DNA of 64,000 nt from Oribacterium sp. UBA4274. GTDB lineage: Bacteria > Bacillota > Clostridia > Lachnospirales > Lachnospiraceae. How positions within the stretch are numbered: the stretch's first letter is position 1; every line of letters begins with the position of its first letter. The position numbers and the translations under genes are program-made. Shown here in pieces: positions 17,111 to 26,970 of this stretch. The DNA is taken from NCBI GenBank assembly GCA_002396005.1, contig DGVW01000052.1, positions 31,062 through 95,061 of the forward strand, read 5' to 3'. The notes beneath the pieces were generated by a model. That model was not told where the DNA came from and did no database searches. It saw only the letters and a list, made by a program, of their open reading frames with translations.

Positions 17111-19015
17111 TCATTCCAGTTCAAATGCACCGGTATACAGCTGGTAATAATTACCCTTGGCTGCAATAAGTTCATCATGTGAACCTCTCTCAATGATCTT
17201 ACCATGATCAAGAACCATGATGACATCAGAATTCTGAACTGTACTGAGTCTGTGTGCTATGACAAATACTGTACGTCCTGCCATAAGCGCATCCATACCC
17301 TTCTGTACGATTGCCTCAGTATGCGTATCGATGGATGATGTAGCCTCATCCATGATCATAACAGGCGGATCCGCAACTGCCGCACGGGCAATGGAGATAA
17401 GCTGTCTCTGACCCTGTGAAAGATTTGAACCGTTCGATAGAAGTTTTGTGTTATAACCCTCCGGAAGTCTCTGGATGAAGCTGTCTGCACCTGCAAGTCT
17501 GGCAGCCGCAATACACTCTTCATCGGTAGCATCAAGCTTACCGTATCGGATATTCTCCATAACAGTACCAGTAAAAAGAACTGTATCCTGAAGGATGATA
17601 CCGAGAGAATGTCTCAGATCTGCCTTCTTTATCTTCTTTATATCGATTCCATCATAGGTGATAACACCATCCTGTATCTCATAAAAACGATTGATAAGGT
17701 TGGTAATGGTTGTTTTACCTGCTCCGGTTGCACCAACGAAGGCAACCTTCTGACCAGGTCTCGCAAAAACATTTACACCATGAAGAACGGTATGGCTGCC
17801 ATCATAAGAGAAATCTACATCCTTAAGTACTACATCTCCTTCAAGCTTCTTGTACTCTACGTTGCCATCCTTGTCAGTTCTCTTCCATGCCCAGCTCTCA
17901 GTATGTTCTGTAGTCTCTACAATCCTGCCATCCAACTCGCGGCACTTGACCAGAACAACATCGCCTTCATCTTCCTCTGCCTTTTCATCCATAAGTGTGA
18001 AAAGGCGGCCTGCGCCTGCAAGCCCCATGACTACGGCATTGATCTGCTGAGAGATACCACCGATCTGTCCTGCGAACTGCTTCTCCATGTTCAGGAAAGG
18101 AACAGTAATACTGATGCTGAGTGCCATGCCGCTCAGACTTAGGTTCGGAACCTTGAGAAGCAAAAGGGCACCCCCGACAAATGCAAGTACAACATACAAA
18201 ATATTTCCGATATTACCGAGTATAGGCATAAGAGTATTGGCATACTTGTTAGCTCTCTCCGCAACTCTGAAAAGCTCATCGTTTATCTTGTCGAAATCCT
18301 CTTCAGCCTGAGTCTCATGGTTAAACACCTTTATGACCTTCTGACCGTTCATCATCTCTTCGATGAATCCCTCTGTCTTGGCGAGAGCTCCCTGCTGTTT
18401 CATGAAGTACTTGCTGGAGCCTCCTCCGACCTTTTTAACAACTCTGGTCATGATGGTTACACCACCAACTACAACGATTGCAAGCCAGATGCTGTAATAC
18501 ATCATAAGTGAGAAAATAGTTATGATGGTAACTCCCGATACCAGGAGCTGAGGTATGGCAACAGAGATAAGCTGTCTCAATGTATCTACATCGTTTGTGT
18601 AGTATGACATGATATCTCCGTGCTCATGCTGGTCAAAATATCTGATAGGCAGATCCTGCATGCCATCAAACATAAGTACACGAAGTTTCTTGAGGGATCC
18701 CTGAGTGATTATTGCCATGCACTGATTATAGACAAAACCGGCAATAAGAGATATCACATAGAGTCCTGCAAGAGTGAAAACGCTTGCCATGATCTGTCCT
18801 GATACCTTGTCCCAGTCACCGGTACGCCAGTTGGCCTCGATAAGTGCGATAACCTTCTGCTGAAACACTGACGGTATGGCACTGACTACGGCATTGATCA
18901 GTATGCATAGGATGGTAAATGGCAGTAAACGGGGATAAAACTTGAATAAGAGCTTGATAAGTCTCAAAGCTGTACCCTTTTTAGGAAGTGCTCTTGGTGC
19001 ATTTGGTCTTTTCAT
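17111..19015 (-). CDS. ABC exporter half-transporter (catalytic-site partner of heterodimer 1)
   Basis: 634 residues. An N-terminal six-helix exporter domain (about 30-330) is joined to an ATPase domain with Walker A GATGAGKTT, signature LSQGQRQLI and Walker B VMIMDEATSSIDT with the catalytic Glu, followed by the switch His in VIAHRLSTV. About 50 extra residues (DEKAEEDEGDVVLVKCRELDG... to KLEGDVVLKDVDF) lie between the membrane and ATPase domains. Its start overlaps the stop of the upstream partner by one base. Together they form a type IV heterodimeric exporter like BmrCD/TM287-288, often for drugs or lipids; the substrate is not known. Confidence 0.93.
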   Translation of the reverse strand: MKRPNAPRALPKKGTALRLIKLLFKFYPRLLPFTILCILINAVVSAIPSVFQQKVIALIEANWRTGDWDKVSGQIMASVFTLAGLYVISLIAGFVYNQCMAIITQGSLKKLRVLMFDGMQDLPIRYFDQHEHGDIMSYYTNDVDTLRQLISVAIPQLLVSGVTIITIFSLMMYYSIWLAIVVVGGVTIMTRVVKKVGGGSSKYFMKQQGALAKTEGFIEEMMNGQKVIKVFNHETQAEEDFDKINDELFRVAERANKYANTLMPILGNIGNILYVVLAFVGGALLLLKVPNLSLSGMALSISITVPFLNMEKQFAGQIGGISQQINAVVMGLAGAGRLFTLMDEKAEEDEGDVVLVKCRELDGRIVETTEHTESWAWKRTDKDGNVEYKKLEGDVVLKDVDFSYDGSHTVLHGVNVFARPGQKVAFVGATGAGKTTITNLINRFYEIQDGVITYDGIDIKKIKKADLRHSLGIILQDTVLFTGTVMENIRYGKLDATDEECIAAARLAGADSFIQRLPEGYNTKLLSNGSNLSQGQRQLISIARAAVADPPVMIMDEATSSIDTHTEAIVQKGMDALMAGRTVFVIAHRLSTVQNSDVIMVLDHGKIIERGSHDELIAAKGNYYQLYTGAFELE

Positions 19016-20793
19016 CAGTTTTCACCTCCCTTGTTTGCTGCATCTGTGGCCTGCTCACCGGTAACTTTGTTCTGTGAGTAATAGAGATCCTGATATGTCT
19101 CATTTCTGCCGAGAAGCTCCTCGTGAGTTCCGATATCCTGAATCTTGCCGCCATCAAGGATGAGAATACGATCTGCATCCTGTACGGAAGAAACACGCTG
19201 TGCGATGATGATCTTTGTTGTCTCAGGAATAAACTCCTTAAAGCCCTTACGAATCAATGCATCTGTCTTGGTATCAACTGCTGAGGTTGAATCATCGAGT
19301 ATGAGCACCTTTGGTTTCTTGAGAAGCGAACGTGCAATACAAAGTCTCTGCTTCTGACCGCCGGAGACATTGGTACCTCCCTGAGTGATCAATGTGTCAT
19401 ACTTGTTAGGAAATCTCTCTACAAACTCATCTGCCTGAGCAAGCTTACATGCTTCGATGATCTCCTCATCTGTGGCCTTAGGATTGCCCCAACGAAGATT
19501 TTCCTTGATAGTGCCTGAGAAAAGCACATTTTTCTGTAGAACTACAGACACCTGATCTCTAAGTGTCTTAAGGTCATAGGCCTTTACATCAACGCCGCCG
19601 ACTCTGACCGTTCCTTCAGTAACATCATAAAGTCTCGGTATGAGCTGGATAAATGATGACTTTGATGAACCGGTACCACCGATGACACCGATAGTCTCTC
19701 CGGACTTGATGTGGAGATCGATATCTGAAAGAACATATTTCTCCGCAGTCTTGGAATATTTAAAACTTACATTGTCAAAATCTATGGAACCGTCCTGAAC
19801 ACTCATAACCGGATCTGCCGGACTTCTGAGAGTACTCTCCTCTCTGAGTACCTCTGCGATACGCTCCGAAGACTCTGCTGCCAGAGTGACCATAACAAAG
19901 ATCATGCTGAGCATCATAAGAGATATGAGTATCTGGAAACTATAGGTGAGCAGTGCTGAGAACTGTCCTACATCGAGATCCGCACCTCTTGTTGTGATGA
20001 TGGTGTATGATCCATAGCTCAGTACAAAGATCATAACCACATACAGGCAGAACTGCATGAGTGGGTTGTTGATAGCGAGGATTCTTTCAGCCTTTGTGAA
20101 ATCCTTCTGTACATCTGTTGCTGCTCTGTCGAACTTTTCCTTCTCGTATTCTTCACGTACAAATGACTTCACAACGCGCATGCCTGTAACATTTTCCTGA
20201 ACAGAATCGTTTAGGGCATCATACTTTTTAAATACCGCACGGAAAAGCGGCATAACCATCCTGATAACTGAAAAGAGTCCAATCGCAAGGATAGGGATAA
20301 CCGCAACAAAAATCCATGCCATCCTTCCGCCCATGATAAATGCTGTCGTAAATGAAAAGATCAGCATAACAGGTGCCCTGAATCCAATACGGATAAGCAT
20401 CATAAATGCGAGCTGAACATTCTGAATATCTGTTGTCATACGTGTAACCAGTGAACTGGTCTGGAATCTGTCAATGTTCTCGAACGAGAAATCCTGAATT
20501 CTATAGAAGATATCCTTACGAAGGTTTCTGGAAAAACCGGTAGCTGCCGTTGCACTGGCATTACCTGCCATAACACCAAGCGACAGTGAAAGCATGGCAA
20601 GTACTATAAGCACCAGGCCATATTTTGTGATTACATCCATACCGCATCCAGCTTTTATCTCATTGATGAGCTTAGCTGTGACAAATGGAATGATTGTTTC
20701 CATAAGTGATTCAAGAACAACGAAAACCGGTGATTTCATCGCAGGAATCCTGAACTCTCTTATGGACTTTGATAGTGTCTTTATAACGTCCAT
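19015..20793 (-). CDS. ABC exporter half-transporter (degenerate-site partner of heterodimer 1)
   Basis: 592 residues. A six-helix membrane domain (about 15-310) and an ATPase domain are present. The Walker A reads GGTGSSKSS (Ser for the usual Gly before Lys), the signature is VSGGQKQRL, and Walker B reads VLILDDSTSAVDT with Asp in place of the catalytic Glu. The switch region is IIAQRVSSV (Gln for His). These changes are those of the degenerate half in asymmetric heterodimeric exporters. A promoter lies at 20851-20878 and a small hairpin (cctgtg/cacagg) at 20822-20837 lies in the leader. The C-terminus is a short charged tail. Confidence 0.93.
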   Translation of the reverse strand: MDVIKTLSKSIREFRIPAMKSPVFVVLESLMETIIPFVTAKLINEIKAGCGMDVITKYGLVLIVLAMLSLSLGVMAGNASATAATGFSRNLRKDIFYRIQDFSFENIDRFQTSSLVTRMTTDIQNVQLAFMMLIRIGFRAPVMLIFSFTTAFIMGGRMAWIFVAVIPILAIGLFSVIRMVMPLFRAVFKKYDALNDSVQENVTGMRVVKSFVREEYEKEKFDRAATDVQKDFTKAERILAINNPLMQFCLYVVMIFVLSYGSYTIITTRGADLDVGQFSALLTYSFQILISLMMLSMIFVMVTLAAESSERIAEVLREESTLRSPADPVMSVQDGSIDFDNVSFKYSKTAEKYVLSDIDLHIKSGETIGVIGGTGSSKSSFIQLIPRLYDVTEGTVRVGGVDVKAYDLKTLRDQVSVVLQKNVLFSGTIKENLRWGNPKATDEEIIEACKLAQADEFVERFPNKYDTLITQGGTNVSGGQKQRLCIARSLLKKPKVLILDDSTSAVDTKTDALIRKGFKEFIPETTKIIIAQRVSSVQDADRILILDGGKIQDIGTHEELLGRNETYQDLYYSQNKVTGEQATDAANKGGEN

Positions 20794-20850
20794 TCAAACT
20801 CCTTCCATCTTATAAAATATGCCTGTGAAAACACAGGACCGGGTACCGCA

Positions 20851-20878
20851 TATATACTAAGCCCTATGGCAAAGTCAA
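20851..20878 (-). promoter_or_regulatory. Promoter of ABC exporter pair 1; content of the 20794-21114 gap
   Basis: On the minus strand TTGACT (20873-20878), a 16-base spacer and TATATA (20851-20856) form a good sigma-A promoter about 60 bases upstream of the ATG. The rest of the 321-base gap holds the leader hairpin, the terminator-like hairpin at 20972-21015, and AT-rich sequence with no small gene that I can support. Confidence 0.65.
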
Positions 20879-20971
20879 TTGCGTAACCCGACTATACTAA
20901 TAGATTGTGCAAAACATTTCAATGACTTTATAAAAAATTAATGATGTTGCACCTTATAGTATACAAAAGTC

Positions 20972-21015
20972 AAGAGCAGTCGGTGCATCGATCTGTGCGA
21001 TACCCAACTGCTCTT
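20972..21015 (-). terminator. Terminator-like hairpin after the cytidylate-kinase-like gene
   Basis: A 12-position stem with one mismatch (20972-20983 with 21004-21015; AAGAGCAGT/ACTGCTCTT core) is followed on the minus strand by GACTTTTG. The U run is short. It may end the upstream gene or act in the leader of the exporter operon. Confidence 0.6.
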
Positions 21016-21114
21016 TCATAATAATCTATCCCCTACTATCGAACCGGTTCACGTACATTCTCCGGTTTCTATACGCTGTATTTTCATCCCCCTAAAATGA
21101 CGCAGCGCCTGTAT

Positions 21115-21732
21115 TTAATCTTCCTTAGGATTTTTTGTGACATCCTTGGTCCTACAGATGTTGTAAATGATGTCAACGCAATTATCCACTCCGAGCGTTC
21201 CTGCATCCAAAGTCAGGTCATAGTTCTGGCATTTGCCCCACTCCTGCTCGGTGTAATATCTATAATTGAACTTACGCTTTTTATCCATATCCTTAAGCAT
21301 CTTATCTGTATGCTCCGGATCCTTGTAAATACGTGTTATGCGGTCTTTTCTGCGCTCAAGACTTGCATGGATAAATACATTTAAAACATCTTTTCTGTCA
21401 CCGAGGATATAGTCTGCACAACGTCCGACTATAACACATGGGCCTTTAGCTACCAGCTCAAGTATGACCTCACGCTGTTTTGACCAGAGATAATCCTCCG
21501 GACTCATGCCGTAGCTGTTTCTTGCAGAGAATGAATACTCTATCCAGTTCTTGGCATTAGCATACTCACCCTGCTTTTTAACATATTCTTCAGCAAAACC
21601 TGTTTTAAATGCTGTCTGTTCGATTATTTCCTTATCATATAGAGGGATTCCAAGTTTATCAGCAAGTTTCTTACCTACCTCACGACCGCCGGAACCGTAT
21701 TCTCTTGAAATTGTCACATAGTTTATGCTCAT
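21115..21732 (-). CDS. Cytidylate kinase-like family protein
   Basis: 205 residues. It belongs to the P-loop cytidylate-kinase-like group (PF13189): ISREYGSGGREVGKKLADKLG carries the modified nucleotide-binding loop, and PLYDKEIIEQTA, CVIVGRCADYIL and HASLERRKDRI are typical. It lacks the classical Cmk GPSGSGKGT loop, so it is probably not the housekeeping CMP kinase; the substrate is unknown. It stands alone between the ABC/PAP2 operon and the first exporter pair. Confidence 0.88.
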   Translation of the reverse strand: MSINYVTISREYGSGGREVGKKLADKLGIPLYDKEIIEQTAFKTGFAEEYVKKQGEYANAKNWIEYSFSARNSYGMSPEDYLWSKQREVILELVAKGPCVIVGRCADYILGDRKDVLNVFIHASLERRKDRITRIYKDPEHTDKMLKDMDKKRKFNYRYYTEQEWGKCQNYDLTLDAGTLGVDNCVDIIYNICRTKDVTKNPKED

Positions 21733-21798
21733 AATGTCACCTTCTTCCGATTCTGTTTTTAGTCACGATACATCTGACTCTATTTTAACATTATGATT

Positions 21799-22482
21799 TC
21801 AGTGATTCAACATTTGCAAAAATAAATTTCGATAGCTCCATATCATCCAGAGTACTACGCTCATGCCCCAGCCCAATGCAACATCTATGATGGAATGCTG
21901 CTTTATGAGCATGGTTGAAAGACATATGAGGATTGCAACTATGGTTTCGGCATTTTTGTATCCGGTCTTTATATAGCGGCACTCTCTGACAACTATATCG
22001 ATGGCAACTGTACTCGACACATGCATGCTTGGACAGACATTTCTCGGCGGGTCTATGGATCTGAGCCATAACACGGCTCTTGAGAATATGTCCGTTGACT
22101 CGATTGGTTCTCTTAGCCTGAGTCCATTAGGCACCAGTGTATATACCACCATGCAGATGGTATACCCTGAGAACAAAATAAAGCAGAGCTTCAGAAAATC
22201 CTGCCTGCTTCCCCAGAAGAGGAAGTACAAGAGTGCTCCCGGAAAAAGCACCCACCAGAATCCATAGGGAATAAAAAATGCCGGTATAGTCGGAATCATC
22301 CTGTCAATAGGAGTTTCTATGATATGAACCGCCTCAACCGGAATCTTCCGGAGCTGCAGCACAGCAAAATAAGCAAGGTAAACCGGCAGATATAAAAGCC
22401 ATAGAGCATATCTGTTCCTATCTATATATTTCACCGGTGATTTTACAAAACTTCTAAGCTTTTCCATTGCTTTTCCTCTCAT
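21799..22482 (-). CDS. PAP2-superfamily membrane phosphatase/phosphotransferase
   Basis: 227 residues with about six membrane segments. The PAP2 active-site motifs are seen as CPSMHVSSTVAI (motif 2, with catalytic His) and KQHSIIDVALG (motif 3). Motif 1 is less clear, as in the inositol-phosphotransferase-like subgroup (DUF212/PF14378). Such enzymes dephosphorylate or transfer lipid phosphate groups. Its start overlaps the stop of the preceding ABC gene by one base, making it the last gene of a three-gene operon. This coupling to a heterodimeric exporter suggests a shared lipid or lipid-carrier substrate, which is inference. Confidence 0.85.
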   Translation of the reverse strand: MRGKAMEKLRSFVKSPVKYIDRNRYALWLLYLPVYLAYFAVLQLRKIPVEAVHIIETPIDRMIPTIPAFFIPYGFWWVLFPGALLYFLFWGSRQDFLKLCFILFSGYTICMVVYTLVPNGLRLREPIESTDIFSRAVLWLRSIDPPRNVCPSMHVSSTVAIDIVVRECRYIKTGYKNAETIVAILICLSTMLIKQHSIIDVALGWGMSVVLWMIWSYRNLFLQMLNH

Positions 22483-24257
22483 CAGCTTGCAGCAAACTGG
22501 CTGTTGTAAAGCGTTGAGTAGAAGCCTCCTCGGGCAAGAAGCTCCTCATGTCTGCCCTGCTCTATGATATTACCGTCTTTCAAAACCAGTATCAGATCTG
22601 CATTTCTTATAGTAGATAAACGATGAGCAACGATAAAGGTGGTTCTGCCTTCCATCATCTGATCAAATGCCTGCTGTATATGAAGCTCTGTTCTGGTATC
22701 TATAGACGAGGTTGCCTCATCCAGGATGAGCATAGGCGGAAGTCTGAGCATTAGCCTTGCAATACAGAGAAGCTGCTTCTGTCCCTGACTGAGTGAACCA
22801 CCGTCCTCCGAAAGTACTGTATCATATCCCTGCGGCAGTCGGCGGATAAATCCATCACAGTGAGCTTTTTTGGCAGCCGCGATAACTTCTTCCATAGTTG
22901 CATCAGGTTTTCCGTAGGAAATGTTTCTGCGGATAGTGGTTGATTTCAGCCACGTCTCCTGCAGTACCATACCGAAATTGTTGCGCAGGCTCTCTCTTGT
23001 GACCTCGCGGTTGTCGTGGCCATCGACTCTGATTGAGCCTTTATCCGGCTCGTAAAATCTCATGAGAAGATTGATAAGGGTAGATTTTCCGCAGCCTGTA
23101 GGTCCAACTATAGCCACAGTTTCACCCGGTTTTACGTGAATGTTTATGTCCGTGAGAAGTTCCTTACTCTTATCGTAGGAGAACCACAGGTGCTCGATAT
23201 CAACTTTACCTTCAAGCTCCTCATCTGCTCCAAGTACAGCGGCTCCCTCTGCATCCGGAGCCAAAGGTTTTTCATCGATAATCTCGAATACCCGGGTTGC
23301 TGATGCTATGGCATTCTGCAGCTCCGTAACAACACCGGATATCTCGTTGAAGGGTTTTGTGTACTGATTCGCATAACTAAGGAATGACACAAGCTCACCA
23401 ACTGTTACAAGGGCGTGAATCGCCAGTACTGCACCACTTACTCCTACCGCCGCATAAACTATAGCGTTTATACATCTTGTGGAAGGGTTAACAAGGGATG
23501 ACACAAAGGTAGCTTTGAAACTATATTCCGAAAGAGTGGCATTTATCCTTTCAAATTGGGCCTCTGCCTTCTCTTCATGAGAAAATGCTTTTACAACTTT
23601 TAAATTGCCGAGCATTTCCTCTGTAAATGCAGTTATCTCTCCTCTGCTCTCGGACTGACGTCTGAACAGGCTGTAGGTAGTCTTGGCTATGAGACTTGCA
23701 ACGACAAAGCTTAAAGGGGTCAATACTATAACAAGAACAGTTATCCTGGGTTCGATAGAAAACATAAATGCCAATGTCCCGAGTATAGTGAGCACACCTG
23801 TAAAAAGCTGGGTAAATCCCATGAGAAGCCCCTGTGAGAACTGATCGATATCTGCAATTATACGGCTCGTCAGATCACCTGCCGGATGCTTATCCAGATA
23901 ACTTACCGGCAGAACTTCGATATGGTTGAATGCCTTGGTCCTGATATCTTCCACAACCCTGAAGGTGACGACATTGTTTATGTGATTCATGAGCCATTGT
24001 GAAAGGGCTGTCAGGACGATGAGGATGCACATTAGTTTCAGGGTTCCGAAGAGATGGATCCAGTCAACCTCTCCCTTGCCTACGATAGTGTCTACAGCAT
24101 CACCTGTAAGAACCGGTATATAGAGGGTCAGAACTACTGTAATTGCAGCAAATATGATGGAAAGAACAACCAGATGGATGTACTTTTTTATATACCTCAT
24201 AATTCGTTCTATGGTACGACGATCTTCAGCCGTCATCTTTCTTGGTTTCTTTGCCAT
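22482..24257 (-). CDS. ABC exporter half-transporter (catalytic-site partner of heterodimer 2)
   Basis: 591 residues. A six-helix domain (about 30-320) is followed by an ATPase domain with Walker A GPTGCGKST, signature LSQGQKQLL and Walker B MLILDEATSSIDTRT including the catalytic Glu; the switch His lies in IVAHRLSTI. It overlaps its partner upstream and the PAP2 gene downstream by one base each, so all three are translated in a coupled manner. It is the typical second subunit of a Lachnospiraceae YfiB/YfiC- or BmrCD-type exporter. Confidence 0.93.
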   Translation of the reverse strand: MAKKPRKMTAEDRRTIERIMRYIKKYIHLVVLSIIFAAITVVLTLYIPVLTGDAVDTIVGKGEVDWIHLFGTLKLMCILIVLTALSQWLMNHINNVVTFRVVEDIRTKAFNHIEVLPVSYLDKHPAGDLTSRIIADIDQFSQGLLMGFTQLFTGVLTILGTLAFMFSIEPRITVLVIVLTPLSFVVASLIAKTTYSLFRRQSESRGEITAFTEEMLGNLKVVKAFSHEEKAEAQFERINATLSEYSFKATFVSSLVNPSTRCINAIVYAAVGVSGAVLAIHALVTVGELVSFLSYANQYTKPFNEISGVVTELQNAIASATRVFEIIDEKPLAPDAEGAAVLGADEELEGKVDIEHLWFSYDKSKELLTDINIHVKPGETVAIVGPTGCGKSTLINLLMRFYEPDKGSIRVDGHDNREVTRESLRNNFGMVLQETWLKSTTIRRNISYGKPDATMEEVIAAAKKAHCDGFIRRLPQGYDTVLSEDGGSLSQGQKQLLCIARLMLRLPPMLILDEATSSIDTRTELHIQQAFDQMMEGRTTFIVAHRLSTIRNADLILVLKDGNIIEQGRHEELLARGGFYSTLYNSQFAAS

Positions 24258-26029
24258 CAGTCTGCCTCCTTTCCTGCAGCCTCATCTTTTTTAAGCTGTG
24301 ACAGACATATCTCTCTGTAAACCTCGCAGTTTCTGTAGAGTTCATCATGAGTGCCTATGCCGGCAATATTACCATCATCCAGAACTATAATCTTGTCTGA
24401 GTTGCGGACTGTTGATACTCTCTGGGATATGATGAATACAGTCATGTTTTCAGTGTCACGCTTTATAGCGCTGCGGAGGGCTGCATCTGTTGCAAAATCA
24501 AGGGCTGATGCCGAATCGTCAAGTATCAGGATCTCCGGATTACGAACTATGGCTCTTGCGATTGCAAGTCTCTGCTTCTGACCTCCTGAAAAGTTTCTGC
24601 CTTCCTGCTCTACTTTGAGCCTGAGACCTACTCCCTTTTGTTTAACAAAATCATAAGCCTGAGCTGTTTTTAATGCAGCAATGATTTCTTCATCAGTGGC
24701 ATCCTCCTTGCCCCATTGCATATTCTCTCTCAGAGTTCCACGGAAAAGCACACTTCTCTGAGGGACGATTCCGATTTTCTTCCTGAGTTCAGAAAGTGCA
24801 TAACTCTTTACCGGTTTTCCATCGATATCTATCTCACCACTGGTCACGTCATAAAATCTCGGTATGAGGTTTATCAGCGTCGTCTTACCTGAACCGGTTC
24901 CTCCGATGACACCTATGGTTTCGCCACGAGAAACATCAAATGTTATAGAACTTAATGCCGGTTCTGATCCCTCTGTGTATGAGAAGCTGACATTTCTGAA
25001 AGATACCTTTGGCGCATTTCCGATACTGCTATTTGCGTTTTGAGTGAGAGCTGTTTCAAGAGAAACATCAGCCGACTCCACAACACTCGGCTTTACGCTG
25101 AAGACTCCGTCTATACGGTTCATACTTGCCATGGCGCGTGTTACCTGAACAACAAGGTTTGCAAGTTTTATAAGCTCTACAAGTATCTGGGACATATAGT
25201 TTACAAGAGCGACAAGTGCTCCCTGAGTGATGGCGCCGGCGAATACGAAATTGGCGCCTCTGTATATAAGGTAAACTATTGAAAGATTGATGATAACGTA
25301 TGTTACAGGATTCAGAAGTGCTGATATACGTCCGACACTTACCTGCATCTCCGTAAGTCTATCGTTTTCTCTCCTGAACTGTTCGATTTCCGACTGCTGA
25401 CGATTAAAGGCACGAACCACTCTTACGCCCAGAAGATTTTCTCTTGTGGTCTTCATGATCTTATCAAGCTGTGTCTGATTGTTTTTGTACATCGGTGAAG
25501 TAGTAAGTATGATTCCAAAAACAACCAGAAACAGGACTGTGATCGTAACTGCAAAAATGACGCCTGCCTTAACATTGATGGTAAAGGCCATGATCATGGC
25601 TCCGAAAACGATAAACGGAGACCTCATGAAAAGTCTGAGAACCATGTTTACGCCGCTTTCAACAGCATTGATATCTGAGGTCATTCTGGTTATCAGTGTA
25701 CTTGTGCCAAGGGCATCTATATCCTTATAGGAAAGGGAATTTATGTGTTTGAAAAGGTCATTTCTCAGACCCTTTCCGGTATGGATAGCCACTTTAGCCG
25801 CGAAATACTGTGCTGTCAGTGAACTTGCAAGTCCTACCGCCGAAAGCAATATAAGCATCAGTCCCATCCTGATCACATATCCCATATCGTTATTACGTAT
25901 ACCAATATCTATCATGCTGGATATAACAAGCGGCACGAACAATTCAAAACATGCCTCAAGACACTTGAAAAGGGGTGCCAGAATCGCTTTAACTTTATAG
26001 TCTCTAATATAAGACAATAATCTCTTCAC
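24257..26029 (-). CDS. ABC exporter half-transporter (degenerate-site partner of heterodimer 2)
   Basis: 590 residues, first gene of the operon. A six-helix domain (about 15-310) precedes the ATPase domain with Walker A GGTGSGKTT, signature FSGGQKQRL and Walker B ILILDDSASALDFATD, in which Asp replaces the catalytic Glu, and a degenerate switch, IISQRVSTV (Gln for His). The pattern parallels the first exporter pair at 17.1-20.8 kb but sequences differ, so these are separate systems rather than a recent duplication. GAGG-rich sequence upstream of ATG serves as ribosome site. Confidence 0.93.
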   Translation of the reverse strand: MKRLLSYIRDYKVKAILAPLFKCLEACFELFVPLVISSMIDIGIRNNDMGYVIRMGLMLILLSAVGLASSLTAQYFAAKVAIHTGKGLRNDLFKHINSLSYKDIDALGTSTLITRMTSDINAVESGVNMVLRLFMRSPFIVFGAMIMAFTINVKAGVIFAVTITVLFLVVFGIILTTSPMYKNNQTQLDKIMKTTRENLLGVRVVRAFNRQQSEIEQFRRENDRLTEMQVSVGRISALLNPVTYVIINLSIVYLIYRGANFVFAGAITQGALVALVNYMSQILVELIKLANLVVQVTRAMASMNRIDGVFSVKPSVVESADVSLETALTQNANSSIGNAPKVSFRNVSFSYTEGSEPALSSITFDVSRGETIGVIGGTGSGKTTLINLIPRFYDVTSGEIDIDGKPVKSYALSELRKKIGIVPQRSVLFRGTLRENMQWGKEDATDEEIIAALKTAQAYDFVKQKGVGLRLKVEQEGRNFSGGQKQRLAIARAIVRNPEILILDDSASALDFATDAALRSAIKRDTENMTVFIISQRVSTVRNSDKIIVLDDGNIAGIGTHDELYRNCEVYREICLSQLKKDEAAGKEAD

Positions 26030-26128
26030 TCTTTGCCTTACCTCCTGATGTAAAAAAGTCTGTCATGGCATAACTACCAAAGCCCCATTATAACCCCTTT
26101 GTCAATATATGTCGCTTTTGACATGAAA

Positions 26129-26833
26129 CTACGCTTCCGTCACATTCACTTCTATATCATTTCCATTTGGTTCTTTTATCACCATTGAACCTTCCGGTGA
26201 GTAAAAAGTACATTTATTTATGTTGAGCTTTGCGCCGTCAACATTTGCATAATCTTCTGAAGAATGAACAAATAGTGCACCCAGATTCCATCCGGTGCCA
26301 AAAGCCTGTGTTCCTCTGTTTTCAAATCGGCAGTTGTTGAAGGTAACTTCACTGTCATACGTCATCCCCATCCCAACACCTGCTGTCTGATATGAAATAA
26401 ATTTACACTCATTAAAAACCATATGCATCGAACCGTAGTCCGCATGAACTGCATATGCCCCCTTATCATTAGGCTCTACTACATTTTCCGGATGAGATGC
26501 TATAAACTGTATATTCTGAACTATACCATGAAGCCTAAGTTCAGCAGCAGGTGAACTATAGTATCCGGAATCACTTTCCACCGTAACATCTCCATGTCCA
26601 ATAAGGCTTATATATCTCTCGGCTTTATCTATGTTGGACCTGGCAGAAAACTTACCATACTTTCCGGGAGACATATAAATAGTCACCTTATTTGATTCAC
26701 TGTCTCCACAGTTATCTATGATACTTTGAATATCATCCTGCGGTGTGACCTGAAACTGAGTGTCAGCTCTACCCTGAATACTTATGCATAAACAAATCGA
26801 AGCTACCGAAACCGCAAATTTAAAGACATTCAT
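26129..26833 (-). CDS. Secreted beta-helix (pectinesterase-like fold) protein
   Basis: 234 residues. A signal peptide (about 1-23, ending near GRA-DT) is followed by a repeated beta-strand/turn pattern: IQSIIDNCGDSESNKVTIYMSPGKY, ISLIGHGDVTVES, IQNIQFIASH, MVFNECKFIS, VTFNNCRFEN and LNINKCTFYS. This is a right-handed parallel beta-helix like pectinesterases and pectate lyases (IYMSPGKY, NIQFIAS). The Asp-Asp-Arg catalytic set of pectinesterases is not evident, so the activity is uncertain. It stands alone, 137 bases from the glycosyltransferase gene. Confidence 0.72.
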   Translation of the reverse strand: MNVFKFAVSVASICLCISIQGRADTQFQVTPQDDIQSIIDNCGDSESNKVTIYMSPGKYGKFSARSNIDKAERYISLIGHGDVTVESDSGYYSSPAAELRLHGIVQNIQFIASHPENVVEPNDKGAYAVHADYGSMHMVFNECKFISYQTAGVGMGMTYDSEVTFNNCRFENRGTQAFGTGWNLGALFVHSSEDYANVDGAKLNINKCTFYSPEGSMVIKEPNGNDIEVNVTEA

Positions 26834-26970
26834 TCTTATGAACTCCTTCTATACCACCTAAAAAACTTCACTGAAACTTATTCCGCAGTAAATGATACTT
26901 TTATTTTGCAAACAAATCAATATTTTTAATAGTTTTTATAATTACTCTGTGCCTGCAAAGTGAGACTTTG

